From the NCBI RefSeq assembly GCF_947488185.1, contig NZ_CANKYM010000003.1, positions 186,001 through 250,000 of the forward strand: 64,000 bases of DNA, read 5' to 3'. The DNA comes from an uncultured Roseobacter sp. (GTDB lineage Bacteria > Pseudomonadota > Alphaproteobacteria > Rhodobacterales > Rhodobacteraceae). Below the pieces are notes generated by a model that worked only from the letters and a program-made list of their open reading frames with translations, was not told the DNA's origin and made no database searches. The translations under genes were made by a program, and so were the position numbers. How positions within the stretch are numbered: the first letter of the stretch is position 1; every line of letters begins with the position of its first letter. This document shows, piece by piece, positions 51,404 through 61,115 of this stretch.

Positions 51404-53215
51404 ATGGCCCGTGGCACGCCCCCGGCTCCCGCAGCGCCGGGGCAGACAGAAGAACGCGCAAAGTCGAAAAAGATCGGTGCGCTTGCAGCCTTATTGCCTT
51501 TCATCTGGCCCTACCGGCGGCTGATGTTTGCGGCAATCGCGGCCCTGGTCATGACCGCGGTTATCTCGCTGACCCTGCCTCTGGCGGTTCGGCGTGTTGT
51601 TGATAATTTCGACACGGAAAACGCCTATATCCTTGACCAATACTTCGCTGCCGCCCTGGGTATCGCGGCGCTGCTCGCCGTTGGCACCGGGCTTCGGTAT
51701 ATGCTGGTGACCCGGCTGGGTGAACGCGTGGTGGCCGACATACGCAAGGCCGTCTTTGACCGCGTCATCGCGATGAGTCCGGCGTTTTATGAACAGGTGA
51801 TGACCGGCGAAGTGCTCAGCCGCATCACGACGGATACCACGCTGATCCTGTCGGTCATCGGGTCCTCCGTGTCGATTGCCCTGCGCAATTTGCTGATCTT
51901 TGTTGGTGGTCTTGCCCTAATGCTGCTGACATCCGCGAAACTCACCGGACTGGTGCTGTTGATCGTGCCTGCGGTCATCGTGCCGATCCTCGTGCTGGGC
52001 CGCAGGCTACGGGTGCTCAGCCGCGAAAATCAGGACTGGATTGCAGCCTCCTCCGGCAATGCCTCCGAAACCCTTAGCGCGGTTCAGACCGTTCAGGCTT
52101 TCACCCATGAAGCTGCCAGCCGCACGCAGTTTTCGGACGTCACGGAGCTGTCATACGATGCGGCCCGTCGCCGGATATCCACACGGGCGCTGATGACGGT
52201 GATCGTTATTTTTCTGGTCTTTGCTGGCATCGTCGGCGTGCTCTGGATCGGGGCGCGGGATGTGCGCGCCGGCGACATGACCCAAGGCGCTTTGGTGCAG
52301 TTCGTCATCTACGCCGTGATGGTCGCCGGTGGCGTTGCGGCCCTGTCAGAAATCTGGGGCGAATTGCAACGTGCTGCAGGGGCGACGGAACGTCTGGTGG
52401 AACTGCTGCAAACCGAAGACACGGTCAAGGACCCTGACACCGGTCTCAGCTTGCCGGAGCCCGTGACCGGGCGTATCGCTTTTGAGGATGTGACCTTCGC
52501 CTATCCGGCGCGACCGGGGATCAACGCGCTGGAGCAGGTGATCCTTGAGATTGAACCCGGGGAAACCGTGGCCTTTGTCGGCCCGTCGGGTGCAGGCAAG
52601 ACCACGATCATCCAGATGATCCTGCGGTTCTACGACCCGGATTCAGGGCGCATTACCCTCGATGGCGTGGACCTGTCGCTCCTGCGGCGGGATGTGTTCC
52701 GCAAGGTTGTGGCGCTGGTGCCACAGGACCCGGTGATCTTTGCCGCTTCTGCCCGGGACAACATTCGATTTGGCCGCCCCGATGCGTCGGATGCTGAGAT
52801 CGAGGCGGCTGCCAAGGCCGCCGCCGCGCATGAGTTCATCGAAAAACTGCCTGACGGATATGATGCCTATCTGGGTGAGCGGGGCGTCATGCTGTCCGGC
52901 GGACAGAAACAACGGATCGCCATCGCGCGGGCGATCCTGCGGGATGCGCCCGTGCTCTTGCTGGACGAAGCCACCAGCGCGCTCGATGCGGAAAGCGAAC
53001 GCGCGGTGCAGACCGCCGTCGACACGCTCAGCAAAGGACGCACGACGCTGATCGTTGCGCACCGGCTGGCCACGGTCAAAAAGGCCGACCGGATTGTCGT
53101 GCTGGATCAGGGCAGGGTGGTGGCCAGCGGCCCGCACGACAAGCTGGTGGCCGAAGACGGGCTTTATGCCCGGTTGGCGCGGTTGCAGTTCACAGATGGC
53201 ATCGCTGCAGAATAA
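51404..53215 (+). CDS. ABC exporter, fused membrane and ATPase domains (MsbA/multidrug type)
   Basis: A 603-residue half-transporter that works as a homodimer. Six membrane helices fill residues about 30-330, with the coupling region FYEQVMTGEVLSRITTDTTL. The ATPase domain has Walker A GPSGAGKTTIIQM, the signature LSGGQKQRIAIARAIL and Walker B LLLDEATSALDAE. It may export lipids or drugs. It is the first chromosomal gene right of the island, just downstream of the former tRNA-Gly gene. Confidence 0.92.
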   Translation: MARGTPPAPAAPGQTEERAKSKKIGALAALLPFIWPYRRLMFAAIAALVMTAVISLTLPLAVRRVVDNFDTENAYILDQYFAAALGIAALLAVGTGLRYMLVTRLGERVVADIRKAVFDRVIAMSPAFYEQVMTGEVLSRITTDTTLILSVIGSSVSIALRNLLIFVGGLALMLLTSAKLTGLVLLIVPAVIVPILVLGRRLRVLSRENQDWIAASSGNASETLSAVQTVQAFTHEAASRTQFSDVTELSYDAARRRISTRALMTVIVIFLVFAGIVGVLWIGARDVRAGDMTQGALVQFVIYAVMVAGGVAALSEIWGELQRAAGATERLVELLQTEDTVKDPDTGLSLPEPVTGRIAFEDVTFAYPARPGINALEQVILEIEPGETVAFVGPSGAGKTTIIQMILRFYDPDSGRITLDGVDLSLLRRDVFRKVVALVPQDPVIFAASARDNIRFGRPDASDAEIEAAAKAAAAHEFIEKLPDGYDAYLGERGVMLSGGQKQRIAIARAILRDAPVLLLDEATSALDAESERAVQTAVDTLSKGRTTLIVAHRLATVKKADRIVVLDQGRVVASGPHDKLVAEDGLYARLARLQFTDGIAAE

Positions 53216-53392
53216 CCTGTGATTGCAGAGCTGCTGCGGCTACAGTTTCTTCTTGTCCTTACGTCACATGTTTTTACGCAGCGTTCCAAAAGGCGCGCGC
53301 GTGCCGGGAAAGCTTGCACAATCGGGTATTTGGCTCCATCTTTCTTGCCACTGAGAATAAGCTCGAAAATGGGCGTTTTGGGAGGAAACTGA

Positions 53393-55288
53393 ATGACTTT
53401 TGCCGGGATCGAAGATCGCGATGCCATCGAGGCTGCAATGCCGTGGGCGGACCGCCCGCTGCCGAATACTCTCTATGGTTTGCTGAGTGAAACGGCAGGG
53501 AAATTCCCAAACCACAACGCGGTGAGCTACCAGATCTTTTCGGGCCCGAAGGACAAGGCCGAAACCATCACCTGGTCGGCGCTCAAGGATCAGGTCACCC
53601 AGACGGCCAATCTCTTCCGCTCCCTGGGCGTGACGGAGACGGATGTCGTCGCCTATGTCCTGCCGAACGCCAATGAAACGGTGCTGACCCTCATGGGCGG
53701 GGCCGTGGCCGGGATCGTCAACCCGATCAACCCGCTGCTGGATGCCGAGCAGATCGGCTCCATCCTGCGCGAAACCAATGCCAAGGTCGTGGTCACCCTG
53801 CGCCCGTTCCCCAAGACGGATGTGGCCGACAAGACCGCCGAAGCCGTCGCCCTTGCGCCCAATGTGACCAACGTACTCGAAGTTGACCTGCTGCGTTACC
53901 TGACGCCGCCGAAGTCCTGGATCGTACCGCTCATTCGGCCCAAGCGCAGCGTGCAGAACCACGCAAAATACCTGAATTTCCGCGAGGAAGTGGCCAAGCA
54001 ACCCACGACGTTGAGCTTCGAGGATATCGATGAAGACCGCGTCGCCTGCTATTTCCACACTGGCGGCACCACGGGCATGCCCAAGGTGGCGCAGCACCGT
54101 TATTCGGGGATGATCTACAACGGCTGGATTGGCACGGAGCTGCTCTTCAGCGAAGAAGACAACATCATGTGTCCGCTGCCGCTGTTTCACGTCTTTGCCT
54201 GCCATGTGATCTTCATGGCGGCGGTGACCTCTGGCGCACATGTCATCTTTCCCACGCCACAGGGCTATCGCGGCGAAGGTGTGATGGATAATTTCTGGCA
54301 ATTGGTGGAGCGGTGGAAAATCACCTTCATCATCACGGTGCCCACGGCGATTTCCGCCAAGATGCAACGCCCGATCAACGCCGATGTCAGCACGGTGAAG
54401 ACGGCGTTTTCCGGCTCCGCCCCGCTGCCGTTAGAGCTGTTCCGCCGCTTCGAAAAGGCGACGGGCGTGACGCTGGTCGAAGGTTATGGGCTGACCGAGG
54501 CGACCTGCCTTGTCTCCTGCAACCCGGTGGACGGGGAAAAGAAGGTGGGCAGCATTGGCGTGCCCTTTCCCTATTGCAAAGTGAAGATCTACAAGACCAC
54601 CAATGACGGCCCGGTCGAGGCGGATGTGGATGAAATCGGTGAAATCTGTGTGTCCAACCCCGGTGTTTTTGTCGGCCATACCTACACCGAGGAAGAGAAG
54701 AACAAAGAGCTTTACTATGGCGACTACCTGCGCACCGGTGATCTGGGCCGCGTCGATCCCGACGGCTATCTGTGGATCACGGGCCGTGCCAAGGACCTGA
54801 TCATTCGTGGCGGTCACAATATCGACCCTGCGGAGATCGAAGAGGCCCTGCTGCACCATGAGGCGGTCGCCTTTGCCGGGGCCATCGGCCAGCCGGATGC
54901 GCATTCAGGTGAGGTGCCCTGCGCCTTTGTCGAATTGGTGGACGGCGTGAGTGTGACCGAAGAGGAACTGCTGGCCTTCTGCAAGGAGCATGTGCACGAA
55001 CGGGCGGCACAGCCCAAGCATATGACCATCATGGATGAGCTGCCCAAGACGGCTGTCGGCAAGATCTTCAAGCCCGACCTGCGCAAGATGGCGATCACCC
55101 GCATCTACAATCAGGCGCTGGAACAGGCCGGGGTTACCGCGCGCGTTGTCTCGGTCGTCGATGACAAGAAGCGCGGGCTGGTCGCACAGATCGACGCGAA
55201 CGGGGCAGGGGAAGACGCCATCGCCCACGCGCTTAGTGCCTTTGTACGCCCTTGGGTCTTGGCCAGCACTGCTGTGGCGGCGGAATAA
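53393..55288 (+). CDS. acyl-CoA synthetase (AMP-forming)
   Basis: A 631-residue member of the adenylate-forming family. The AMP-binding motif is FHTGGTTGMPKVAQH, further motifs are VEGYGLTEATCLVSCNP and YLRTGDLGRVDPDGYLWITG, and the C-terminal Lys lies in LPKTAVGKIFKPDLRK. It activates a carboxylic acid, probably a fatty or aromatic acid, to its CoA ester. It follows the exporter with its own ribosome site (GGAGGAAAC) and converges with the phosphodiesterase gene one base later. Confidence 0.92.
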   Translation: MTFAGIEDRDAIEAAMPWADRPLPNTLYGLLSETAGKFPNHNAVSYQIFSGPKDKAETITWSALKDQVTQTANLFRSLGVTETDVVAYVLPNANETVLTLMGGAVAGIVNPINPLLDAEQIGSILRETNAKVVVTLRPFPKTDVADKTAEAVALAPNVTNVLEVDLLRYLTPPKSWIVPLIRPKRSVQNHAKYLNFREEVAKQPTTLSFEDIDEDRVACYFHTGGTTGMPKVAQHRYSGMIYNGWIGTELLFSEEDNIMCPLPLFHVFACHVIFMAAVTSGAHVIFPTPQGYRGEGVMDNFWQLVERWKITFIITVPTAISAKMQRPINADVSTVKTAFSGSAPLPLELFRRFEKATGVTLVEGYGLTEATCLVSCNPVDGEKKVGSIGVPFPYCKVKIYKTTNDGPVEADVDEIGEICVSNPGVFVGHTYTEEEKNKELYYGDYLRTGDLGRVDPDGYLWITGRAKDLIIRGGHNIDPAEIEEALLHHEAVAFAGAIGQPDAHSGEVPCAFVELVDGVSVTEEELLAFCKEHVHERAAQPKHMTIMDELPKTAVGKIFKPDLRKMAITRIYNQALEQAGVTARVVSVVDDKKRGLVAQIDANGAGEDAIAHALSAFVRPWVLASTAVAAE

Positions 55289-56125
55289 TCAGCGCAGGAA
55301 GGCGCGTGCCTTCATGGTATCGGCAACTGGTGCCCCGAGACGTGTCAGGATCGTAGGCGCGAGTTGCAGCTGGTCAATTTCGGCGTCCGGGTCTGGCCCT
55401 TCCGCCGCGCCAAAGTAGTAGAGTGCCGCCTCCTGTTGCAGGGGGTCGCGACCACCGTGATGGCCGCGCGCGTCTTGCCCGTGATCGGCGGTCACGATCA
55501 CCTCGTATCCAGCCTGACGCCAGCGGGTGATGTAGGGGGCCAGCATCTCGTCCAGCTTGAAACAGGCGTGATCCATCTCCTGGCACTCGTGGAAGAACCG
55601 GTGCCCCATACTGTCGAGCGTACAGCTGTGCAGCATGCCGTAGTTAAGCTGGCGGGTCTCGCACAGGCGGGTCAAGGTGGCGAAGAGGTCAGCATCCGAC
55701 GGGGTCATCTGGTTGATCAGACCGTAGCCTGACATGGTGTGAAACCGCCCGTGGTTGATCGTGTCGCTCTCTGGTTCATCATATTCGATGTCCCGCACCG
55801 GGTCGAAGGGCGCACGGTTGAAGAATTCCGACCAGTACGAATGCGCTACGGCCCCGGTGATGCCGCCGACCTTGCGAATTTGTCCAAACACATCTGGCTG
55901 GCCCAGGCGAAAGACGTTGTCATTGCCGGTGCAGCCATGCACGGCAGGGGCCACTCCGGTGTGGATCGAGGCATAGCAGCTGGCCGAGGTTGAGGGCAGC
56001 ACCGAGCGGATTTTCCACACACGGGCATCGCCACTGTCCACCCAACCCTCCAGATTGCCAAACAGCCGACGCCAATTGCGCCAGGGCACGCCGTCGATGA
56101 TGATCAGAAGTAGTTTGTTATCCAT
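55289..56125 (-). CDS. alkaline phosphatase/type I phosphodiesterase family protein
   Basis: A 278-residue metal-dependent hydrolase of the nucleotide pyrophosphatase/phosphodiesterase fold. The N-terminal metal site is LLLIIIDGVPWRNW, the nucleophile region PSTSASCYASIHTGVAP, and the C-terminal metal motif VTADHGQDARGHHGG. ATG 56125 is chosen (MDNKLLLII); upstream ATG 56179 adds residues unlike the family. No signal peptide is seen. The substrate is unknown. Confidence 0.85.
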   Translation of the reverse strand: MDNKLLLIIIDGVPWRNWRRLFGNLEGWVDSGDARVWKIRSVLPSTSASCYASIHTGVAPAVHGCTGNDNVFRLGQPDVFGQIRKVGGITGAVAHSYWSEFFNRAPFDPVRDIEYDEPESDTINHGRFHTMSGYGLINQMTPSDADLFATLTRLCETRQLNYGMLHSCTLDSMGHRFFHECQEMDHACFKLDEMLAPYITRWRQAGYEVIVTADHGQDARGHHGGRDPLQQEAALYYFGAAEGPDPDAEIDQLQLAPTILTRLGAPVADTMKARAFLR

Positions 56126-56336
56126 AGTTCGCTCCGCTCCGGCAGCTACTATCAGTAACTGCTCGAAAGCTGTCTGCAACGAAGATTGCGACCTACTATT
56201 AAAAATTCACACCCGGCGTGTCAGCCGCTCGATTTCAGGCAAAACTCTTCCGTACGCGACACGACAACGCGGGACATGATCGCCGCCTCAGCGTCTGCCA
56301 ATGCACCAGATGATGTCGCGGCGACCAGATCGCTGG

Positions 56337-56945
56337 TCACCGGCCGAGCGAGATCTTTTCAAGCATCCTGGAATTGGCGTTTTTGAGCAATTGATCGTTC
56401 ATCCGCACGAATGCGGCCTCGAACCGCATTGCAACGGCATCAAGGCGGAATGTGTCATGAATGTCGATCAAGCCCGCACTTGTTCGGGCGCCATGCCGCA
56501 ATTGACGCTGTGCTTTGTCAATCATGGTGCTGGTGCGCTCCAGTGTCTTGGCGGTCTGTATCGGTGTGAATGCGAATTGGCATCCCATGAGGATTGTCCG
56601 TCTGCGATTGATGTGGATCGGTTGAATGGCCAGCAGGTTGAAGAAGGGCGTTCCGTCCTTGCGATAGTTGACGAGACAGAATGTGTCCGCGCTCCGGGTT
56701 TTGCACGTATGTGCAAGCTCGTCGGTGACAGTGCGATCCGTTTCTGCCCCTTGCAGGAAGCGGCAGTTCCGGCCAATCACCTCGTCGGCCTTGTAAAGTG
56801 TCAGCTTTTCAAAGGCTGGATTCACATAGATCAGAGGGGTGTCTTCCAAGTCCGGATCTGCGACCGCAACCGGGACATCCAAGGCGTCACATGCAGATCT
56901 GCAGGCGCGCTCAAATTCTTCCGCTAAAGTCGCTTCATCGATCAT
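56337..56945 (-). CDS. short LOV-domain photoreceptor protein
   Basis: A 202-residue protein from ATG 56945 (MIDEATLAEE). The PAS/LOV core shows the flavin-binding signature GRNCRFLQG with the photoactive Cys at residue 61, preceded by IYVNPAFEKLTLYKADEVIG. It continues NYRKDGTPFFNLLAIQPIHI and a final beta strand with Gln in MGCQFAF. No kinase, HTH or GGDEF domain follows; about 75 helical residues after the core (TMIDKAQRQLRHGARTSAGL) may form a dimer or partner surface. It probably senses blue light through FMN. Confidence 0.88.
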   Translation of the reverse strand: MIDEATLAEEFERACRSACDALDVPVAVADPDLEDTPLIYVNPAFEKLTLYKADEVIGRNCRFLQGAETDRTVTDELAHTCKTRSADTFCLVNYRKDGTPFFNLLAIQPIHINRRRTILMGCQFAFTPIQTAKTLERTSTMIDKAQRQLRHGARTSAGLIDIHDTFRLDAVAMRFEAAFVRMNDQLLKNANSRMLEKISLGR

Positions 56946-57174
56946 ATCGCGTCCCTTTGACAGATGCTTTCCGGCAAATTCCACGTAGAAACAGCGGTTA
57001 GCTTAGGCCGCACCGCAGCGATTTCAATACATCTTGTGCGCAGGCAACACTGTGCGTCTCCTGCATTGGCCACACTAAACCCACGGGATTGTGAAAGCCA
57101 TTTGTGGGAAAGCTTTTGCACGAGCTGCCGGGCACCCTCTAGGTTTTGCGTATTGGAACCGGAAGGAGCAACAC

Positions 57175-57669
57175 GTGAGCAAATCCCGCAAGCCACAGAG
57201 GCGAAAATCAAAAGCCGGAACAACCGCCACCACGGCGATCGCGGAGCCTTCTCGCCGGGATATGCTGAAACTGCTGCGCAATGGTGGCATTGGCGCGGTG
57301 ATCCTCGCCGGGGGTGGCTATTTCGGGATTGGATCATACCGGGTCTATGCTGCCGAACATGATCTTGGCCGTCTGGGGCAGGGCAAGCCAGTCGTCGTCC
57401 AGGTGCACGACCCGCAATGTCCGACCTGCACAGCGCTCCAAAAGCAGACACGCAAGGCCCTGAAGGAGTTTGGTGAATGTGATCTGGTCTACTTGATCGC
57501 CGATATCAATACGCCGGAAGGTCAGGCATTTGCCGTTCGGCATAGGGTTAGCAATGTGACCCTGCTGCTCTTTGACGGCGAAGGCGGGCTGCGCCACACG
57601 GTGCAGGGCATGCAGTCAAAGGACCAGCTTGTGCCGCTCTTTCGCGGGCATCATGAGATGGCTGGTTGA
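57175..57669 (+). CDS. thioredoxin-like membrane-anchored protein
   Basis: A 164-residue protein starting at GTG 57175 after GGAAGGAG. A basic N-terminus (about residues 1-35) leads to one membrane helix (NGGIGAVILAGGGYFGIGSY), which places the rest in the periplasm. The thioredoxin-like domain has the redox motif PQCPTCTAL and the cis-Pro-type loop HRVSNVTLLLFDGEGGLR, where the usual Pro is replaced by Thr. It may reduce or exchange disulfides; the partner is not known. Confidence 0.8.
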   Translation: MSKSRKPQRRKSKAGTTATTAIAEPSRRDMLKLLRNGGIGAVILAGGGYFGIGSYRVYAAEHDLGRLGQGKPVVVQVHDPQCPTCTALQKQTRKALKEFGECDLVYLIADINTPEGQAFAVRHRVSNVTLLLFDGEGGLRHTVQGMQSKDQLVPLFRGHHEMAG

Positions 57670-57857
57670 GTCGACACAATCAGGAGATGGGCGCATGACG
57701 TCTTGAGTGTGTCAGCTTAAAAAAAACGGCGGTCGGCGAGATGATTCCTACGGGCGCCAATTTATGGCAGGATTCCCCCTATGGTAGAAATTTTGCAGGC
57801 AAGCGGATCGTTTCACTCTATTCTGACACCTGAAGTCACTATGAAACAGGAGTCACG

Positions 57858-58505
57858 ATGTCCAAATTTGCGTTTTCTCTTGCGACCGCGACGCTGATCG
57901 CGGGTTCCGCCTCCGCCGCTACCTTTGATGTCTTTACGGATCGCGCTCTTTTTGAGGCGGCCCTGACTGGTCCAGTGACCCTGGAGACATTTGATGCAAT
58001 AACCGAAGACGTCTCGTTTGCGGGCGGGTCAGCGACCGTAGGGGGGCTGACCATCATTGCCGATGATGATGGCTCCTTTGGTAACAGCATTATCGACGCG
58101 CCCCCCGTGCAATCCGAGATTGACGGAAACGGCACCACGGCACTGAACATTTTCACCTCCTCGGTGTTCGATGCGGCGATTGAGTTTGCGTCGCCTATTC
58201 TGGCTGTTGGTGCGGATTTTTTCAACTTCAACGACGGGCAGCTGCGCACGGAAATCGATATTCTCGGCGAGACTTTCACACCGGACATCACGGCTGCAGG
58301 CAGTTTGAACTTCTTTGGTGTTATCTCAGATACGCCCTTTACCAGAGTTGATTTCGAAGGGGTCAACAATGATGTTTTCGGCATAGATAATGTGACCTCT
58401 GCACAGGCAACGGATGTCCCAACCGTTGTGCCGCTGCCTGCGTCGCTGCCGTTCCTAGTACTGGGTGTTGTCGGGTTTGGACTCTTGCGCAGACGCAAAT
58501 CCTGA
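57858..58505 (+). CDS. VPLPA-CTERM sorting-domain protein
   Basis: A 215-residue secreted protein with a signal peptide (FAFSLATATLIAGSASA). Its mid part is beta-rich, and the C-terminal tripartite signal is VPLPASLPFLVLGVVGFGLL followed by RRRKS. This matches the VPLPA-CTERM variant of exosortase substrates. It should be processed by a dedicated exosortase, not in the window, and end at the cell surface or in exopolysaccharide. A terminator hairpin follows. Confidence 0.85.
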   Translation: MSKFAFSLATATLIAGSASAATFDVFTDRALFEAALTGPVTLETFDAITEDVSFAGGSATVGGLTIIADDDGSFGNSIIDAPPVQSEIDGNGTTALNIFTSSVFDAAIEFASPILAVGADFFNFNDGQLRTEIDILGETFTPDITAAGSLNFFGVISDTPFTRVDFEGVNNDVFGIDNVTSAQATDVPTVVPLPASLPFLVLGVVGFGLLRRRKS

Positions 58506-58524
58506 CAATGTGGGTAACGATGCG

Positions 58525-58556
58525 AAGGCTCCCGGCCTGAACGTCGGGGGCTTTTG
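58525..58556 (+). terminator. rho-independent terminator of the VPLPA-CTERM gene
   Basis: AGGCTCCCG pairs with CGGGGGCTT (two wobble pairs) around a loop of about 10 bases, followed by TTTTGCTTG. It lies 20 bases after the stop codon. Confidence 0.7.
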
Positions 58557-58573
58557 CTTGTGCGGAAGCCGGA

Positions 58574-60211
58574 TCAGTTCCCTGCGCTCTCCATCTTGCG
58601 ATGGGCAAGCACGTCTTCCAGCCACCCCAATTTCATTTCCGGAACGGAACTCAGCAAGAGATCGGTATAGTCGTCAAAAGGCGGGCTAAGCACTTGCGAT
58701 TTAGGCCCGTAGCGCACCACAGAGCCCTGATACATTACCGCGATACTATCGGCGATGGCGCGTACGGTTGCGAGATCGTGGGTGATAAAGAGGTAAGCCA
58801 CGTCTTCGATTTTCTGTAGTTCAAGCAGTAGCTTGAGGATGCCGTCGGCCACCAGCGGGTCGAGCGCTGAAGTGACCTCGTCACAGATGATCATCTTGGG
58901 CTTGGCGGCGAGTGCACGGGCGATACAGACGCGCTGTTTTTGGCCACCGGAGAGTTCGGCCGGGTAGCGGTCCTGAAAGCCCTCGCCCAGTTCAATTTCG
59001 TCCAGCAACTCCTGGATACGTTTTTGTTTCTCCGCACCCCTTAGGCCGAAGTAGAATTCTAGCGGGCGGCCGATGATGGTGCCCACGGTCTGGCGCGGGT
59101 TCATCGCGGTGTCGGCCATCTGGTAGATCATCTGCAACTCGCGTAGGTCTTCGAGAGGGCGGGTGGCAAGGTCGGGTGTGAGAGGACGCCCATCGAAGGT
59201 GATGGTGCCTTGGCTTGGCGGCAGGAGCCCGGTGATAACGCGGGCGAGGGTGGATTTGCCGGAGCCGGATTCGCCCACCACCGCGAGGGTCTGGCCGGGG
59301 TGCAGCTCGACGTTGATGTTCTTCAGAACGTCGAAGTTGGTGCCGCTGTAGCGCGCGGTGATATTTTCGACCTTGAGGACCGGTGTGGCGGTGGGCTTCT
59401 TTTCCTCGTGGGTGATTGAGCGCACGGAGACCAGCGCCTTGGTGTAGTCTTCCTGCGGGTCATTGATGATCTGGTCGGTGGTGCCGTATTCGACCATGGC
59501 GCCCTGTTGCAGCACCATGATGTGGTCGGAGACCTGGGCCACGACGGCGAGGTCGTGGGTGATGTAGAGGGCGGCGACCCCGGTGTCTCGGATCGCCTCC
59601 TTGATCGCGGCGAGCACGTCGATCTGGGTGGTGACGTCGAGGGCGGTTGTGGGTTCGTCGAAGACGACGAGGTCCGGCTCGGGGCAGAGCGCCAGCGCGG
59701 TCATGCAGCGCTGCAGCTGGCCGCCGGAGACCTGGTGCGGGTAGCGGTTGCCGATGGTGTCGGGGTCGGGCAGGCCGAGCTTGGCGAAGAGCTCGACCGC
59801 GCGGGCTTCGGCGTCTTTCCTGGAGAACTTGTTCTGGAAGATCGCGGCTTCGGTGACCTGCTCCATGATCTGCTTGGCCGGGTTGAAAGAGGCCGCGGCG
59901 GACTGGCTGACGTAGGTGACTTCGGCCCCGCGCAGGCGGCGCACGTCGCGCAGGCCGGATTGCAGGATGTCGCGGCCGTTGACCTCGACCGATCCGCCGG
60001 TGATTTCGACGCCGCCGCGCCCGTAGGCCATGGAGGCGAGGCCAATGGTGGATTTGCCCGCGCCGGATTCGCCGATGAGGCCGAGCACCTTGCCGGGCGC
60101 GAGGTCGAAGTCGACGCCATGCACGATTTCGATGTCGCGGGGCTTTTCGCCGGGCGGGTAGATGGTGGCGCCGATCTTGAGGCCGCGGACTTTCAGGAGG
60201 GGATCTGTCAT
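58574..60211 (-). CDS. peptide/opine-type ABC importer, two fused ATPase domains
   Basis: A 545-residue protein with two complete ATP-binding domains in tandem, like DppD and DppF joined. The first has GESGAGKSTIGLASM and VSGGQLQRCMTALAL; the second has GESGSGKSTLARVITG and LSGGQKQRVCIARAL. I start at ATG 60211 (MTDPLLKVRG) with AGGAGG upstream. It is the last gene of the binding protein/permease/permease/ATPase operon. Confidence 0.92.
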   Translation of the reverse strand: MTDPLLKVRGLKIGATIYPPGEKPRDIEIVHGVDFDLAPGKVLGLIGESGAGKSTIGLASMAYGRGGVEITGGSVEVNGRDILQSGLRDVRRLRGAEVTYVSQSAAASFNPAKQIMEQVTEAAIFQNKFSRKDAEARAVELFAKLGLPDPDTIGNRYPHQVSGGQLQRCMTALALCPEPDLVVFDEPTTALDVTTQIDVLAAIKEAIRDTGVAALYITHDLAVVAQVSDHIMVLQQGAMVEYGTTDQIINDPQEDYTKALVSVRSITHEEKKPTATPVLKVENITARYSGTNFDVLKNINVELHPGQTLAVVGESGSGKSTLARVITGLLPPSQGTITFDGRPLTPDLATRPLEDLRELQMIYQMADTAMNPRQTVGTIIGRPLEFYFGLRGAEKQKRIQELLDEIELGEGFQDRYPAELSGGQKQRVCIARALAAKPKMIICDEVTSALDPLVADGILKLLLELQKIEDVAYLFITHDLATVRAIADSIAVMYQGSVVRYGPKSQVLSPPFDDYTDLLLSSVPEMKLGWLEDVLAHRKMESAGN

Positions 60212-60223
60212 GGATGCTCCGCT

Positions 60224-60256
60224 GCCGGGCGGGGGCGCTGCCCCCGCACCCCCGGC
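60224..60256. repeat. GC-rich nested hairpin between permease and ATPase genes
   Basis: GCCGGG...CCCGGC encloses GGGGGC-GCT-GCCCCC, a nested stem-loop followed by CATATTTGGCGAA. Palindromic units of this type recur between genes in Rhodobacteraceae genomes. It could stabilise or attenuate the operon transcript. Confidence 0.5.
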
Positions 60257-60302
60257 ATATTTGGCGAACAATGAAAGGACGGCAGGGGGGTACTGCGAGG
60301 GC

Positions 60303-61115
60303 TCATCCGCGGCCTCCCTTGAGGGAGGTGGTGCGGTTGAGCACCCAGTCGGCCACGAGGTTGATCGAGATGCAGAGCACCGCGATGGCATAGGCCGGGT
60401 AGAGCGCGGCGGAGATGCCGTAATTGATGCCTTCCTTGTTCTCTTTCACGATGCCGCCCCAGTCGGCCTGCGGCGGTTGCACACCGAGGCCCAGGAAAGA
60501 GAGCGTGGAGACGAAGAGCACTGCGAAGATGAAGCGCAGGCCCATTTCGGCCACCAGCGGCGAGAGCGCGTTGGGCAGGGTTTCGCGGAAGATGATCCAG
60601 CCGATCTTTTCGCCCCGGAGGCGGGCGGCCTCGACGTAGTCCATGACGGTGATGTCCACGGCCACCGCGCGGGCGAGGCGGTAGACGCGGGTCGAGTCCA
60701 GGAGCCCCATCAGCACGATCAGGATGGTGATGGTGGTGGGCATGACCGAGAGCACCACAAGCGCGAAGATCAGCGTTGGGATCGACATGATCAGATCGAC
60801 GAAGCGGCTGAGGCTCTGGTCGATCCAGCCGCCGGAGACCGCGGCGAAGAAGCCCAGCACCGAGCCGATGACAAAGCTGAGCACGGTGGCGGCGGTGGCG
60901 ATGAAGATGGTGGTCTGGCCGCCGTAGATCATGCGGCTGAGCAGATCGCGGCCGATGTTGTCCGTGCCCAGCAGGAATTGATCCGAGGGCGGTTCCCAGA
61001 CGTCGCCGACCACTTCGGCCATACCGTAGGGGGCGATCAGCGGGGCAAGGATTGCCATGGCGAAGAAGAGACCGGTGAAGAAGAGGCCGAGGAGGGCGGA
61101 GACAGGTATTCTCAT
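60303..61115 (-). CDS. peptide-type ABC importer permease (DppC-like)
   Basis: A 270-residue permease with six helices, starting at ATG 61115 (MRIPVSALLG). The N-terminal substrate-side motif LLGTDNIGRDLLSRMIYGGQ and the EAA coupling loop YVEAARLRGEKIGWIIFRET are typical of DppC/OppC. It partners the permease gene at 61294; the gap between the two is 178 bases, larger than the other spacings in this operon. Confidence 0.92.
   Translation of the reverse strand: MRIPVSALLGLFFTGLFFAMAILAPLIAPYGMAEVVGDVWEPPSDQFLLGTDNIGRDLLSRMIYGGQTTIFIATAATVLSFVIGSVLGFFAAVSGGWIDQSLSRFVDLIMSIPTLIFALVVLSVMPTTITILIVLMGLLDSTRVYRLARAVAVDITVMDYVEAARLRGEKIGWIIFRETLPNALSPLVAEMGLRFIFAVLFVSTLSFLGLGVQPPQADWGGIVKENKEGINYGISAALYPAYAIAVLCISINLVADWVLNRTTSLKGGRG

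Noticed and set aside
53264..54367. A 367-codon minus-strand frame over the acyl-CoA synthetase gene
   Set aside because: Shadow of a gene with all AMP-binding motifs; rich in His and Arg without a recognisable fold.
59507..60274. A 255-codon open frame on the plus strand inside the ABC ATPase gene, and a 467-codon one at 60162-61565
   Set aside because: They lie antisense to clear ABC transporter genes in very GC-rich DNA, have low-complexity Asp/Gly/His-rich products and match no family pattern.
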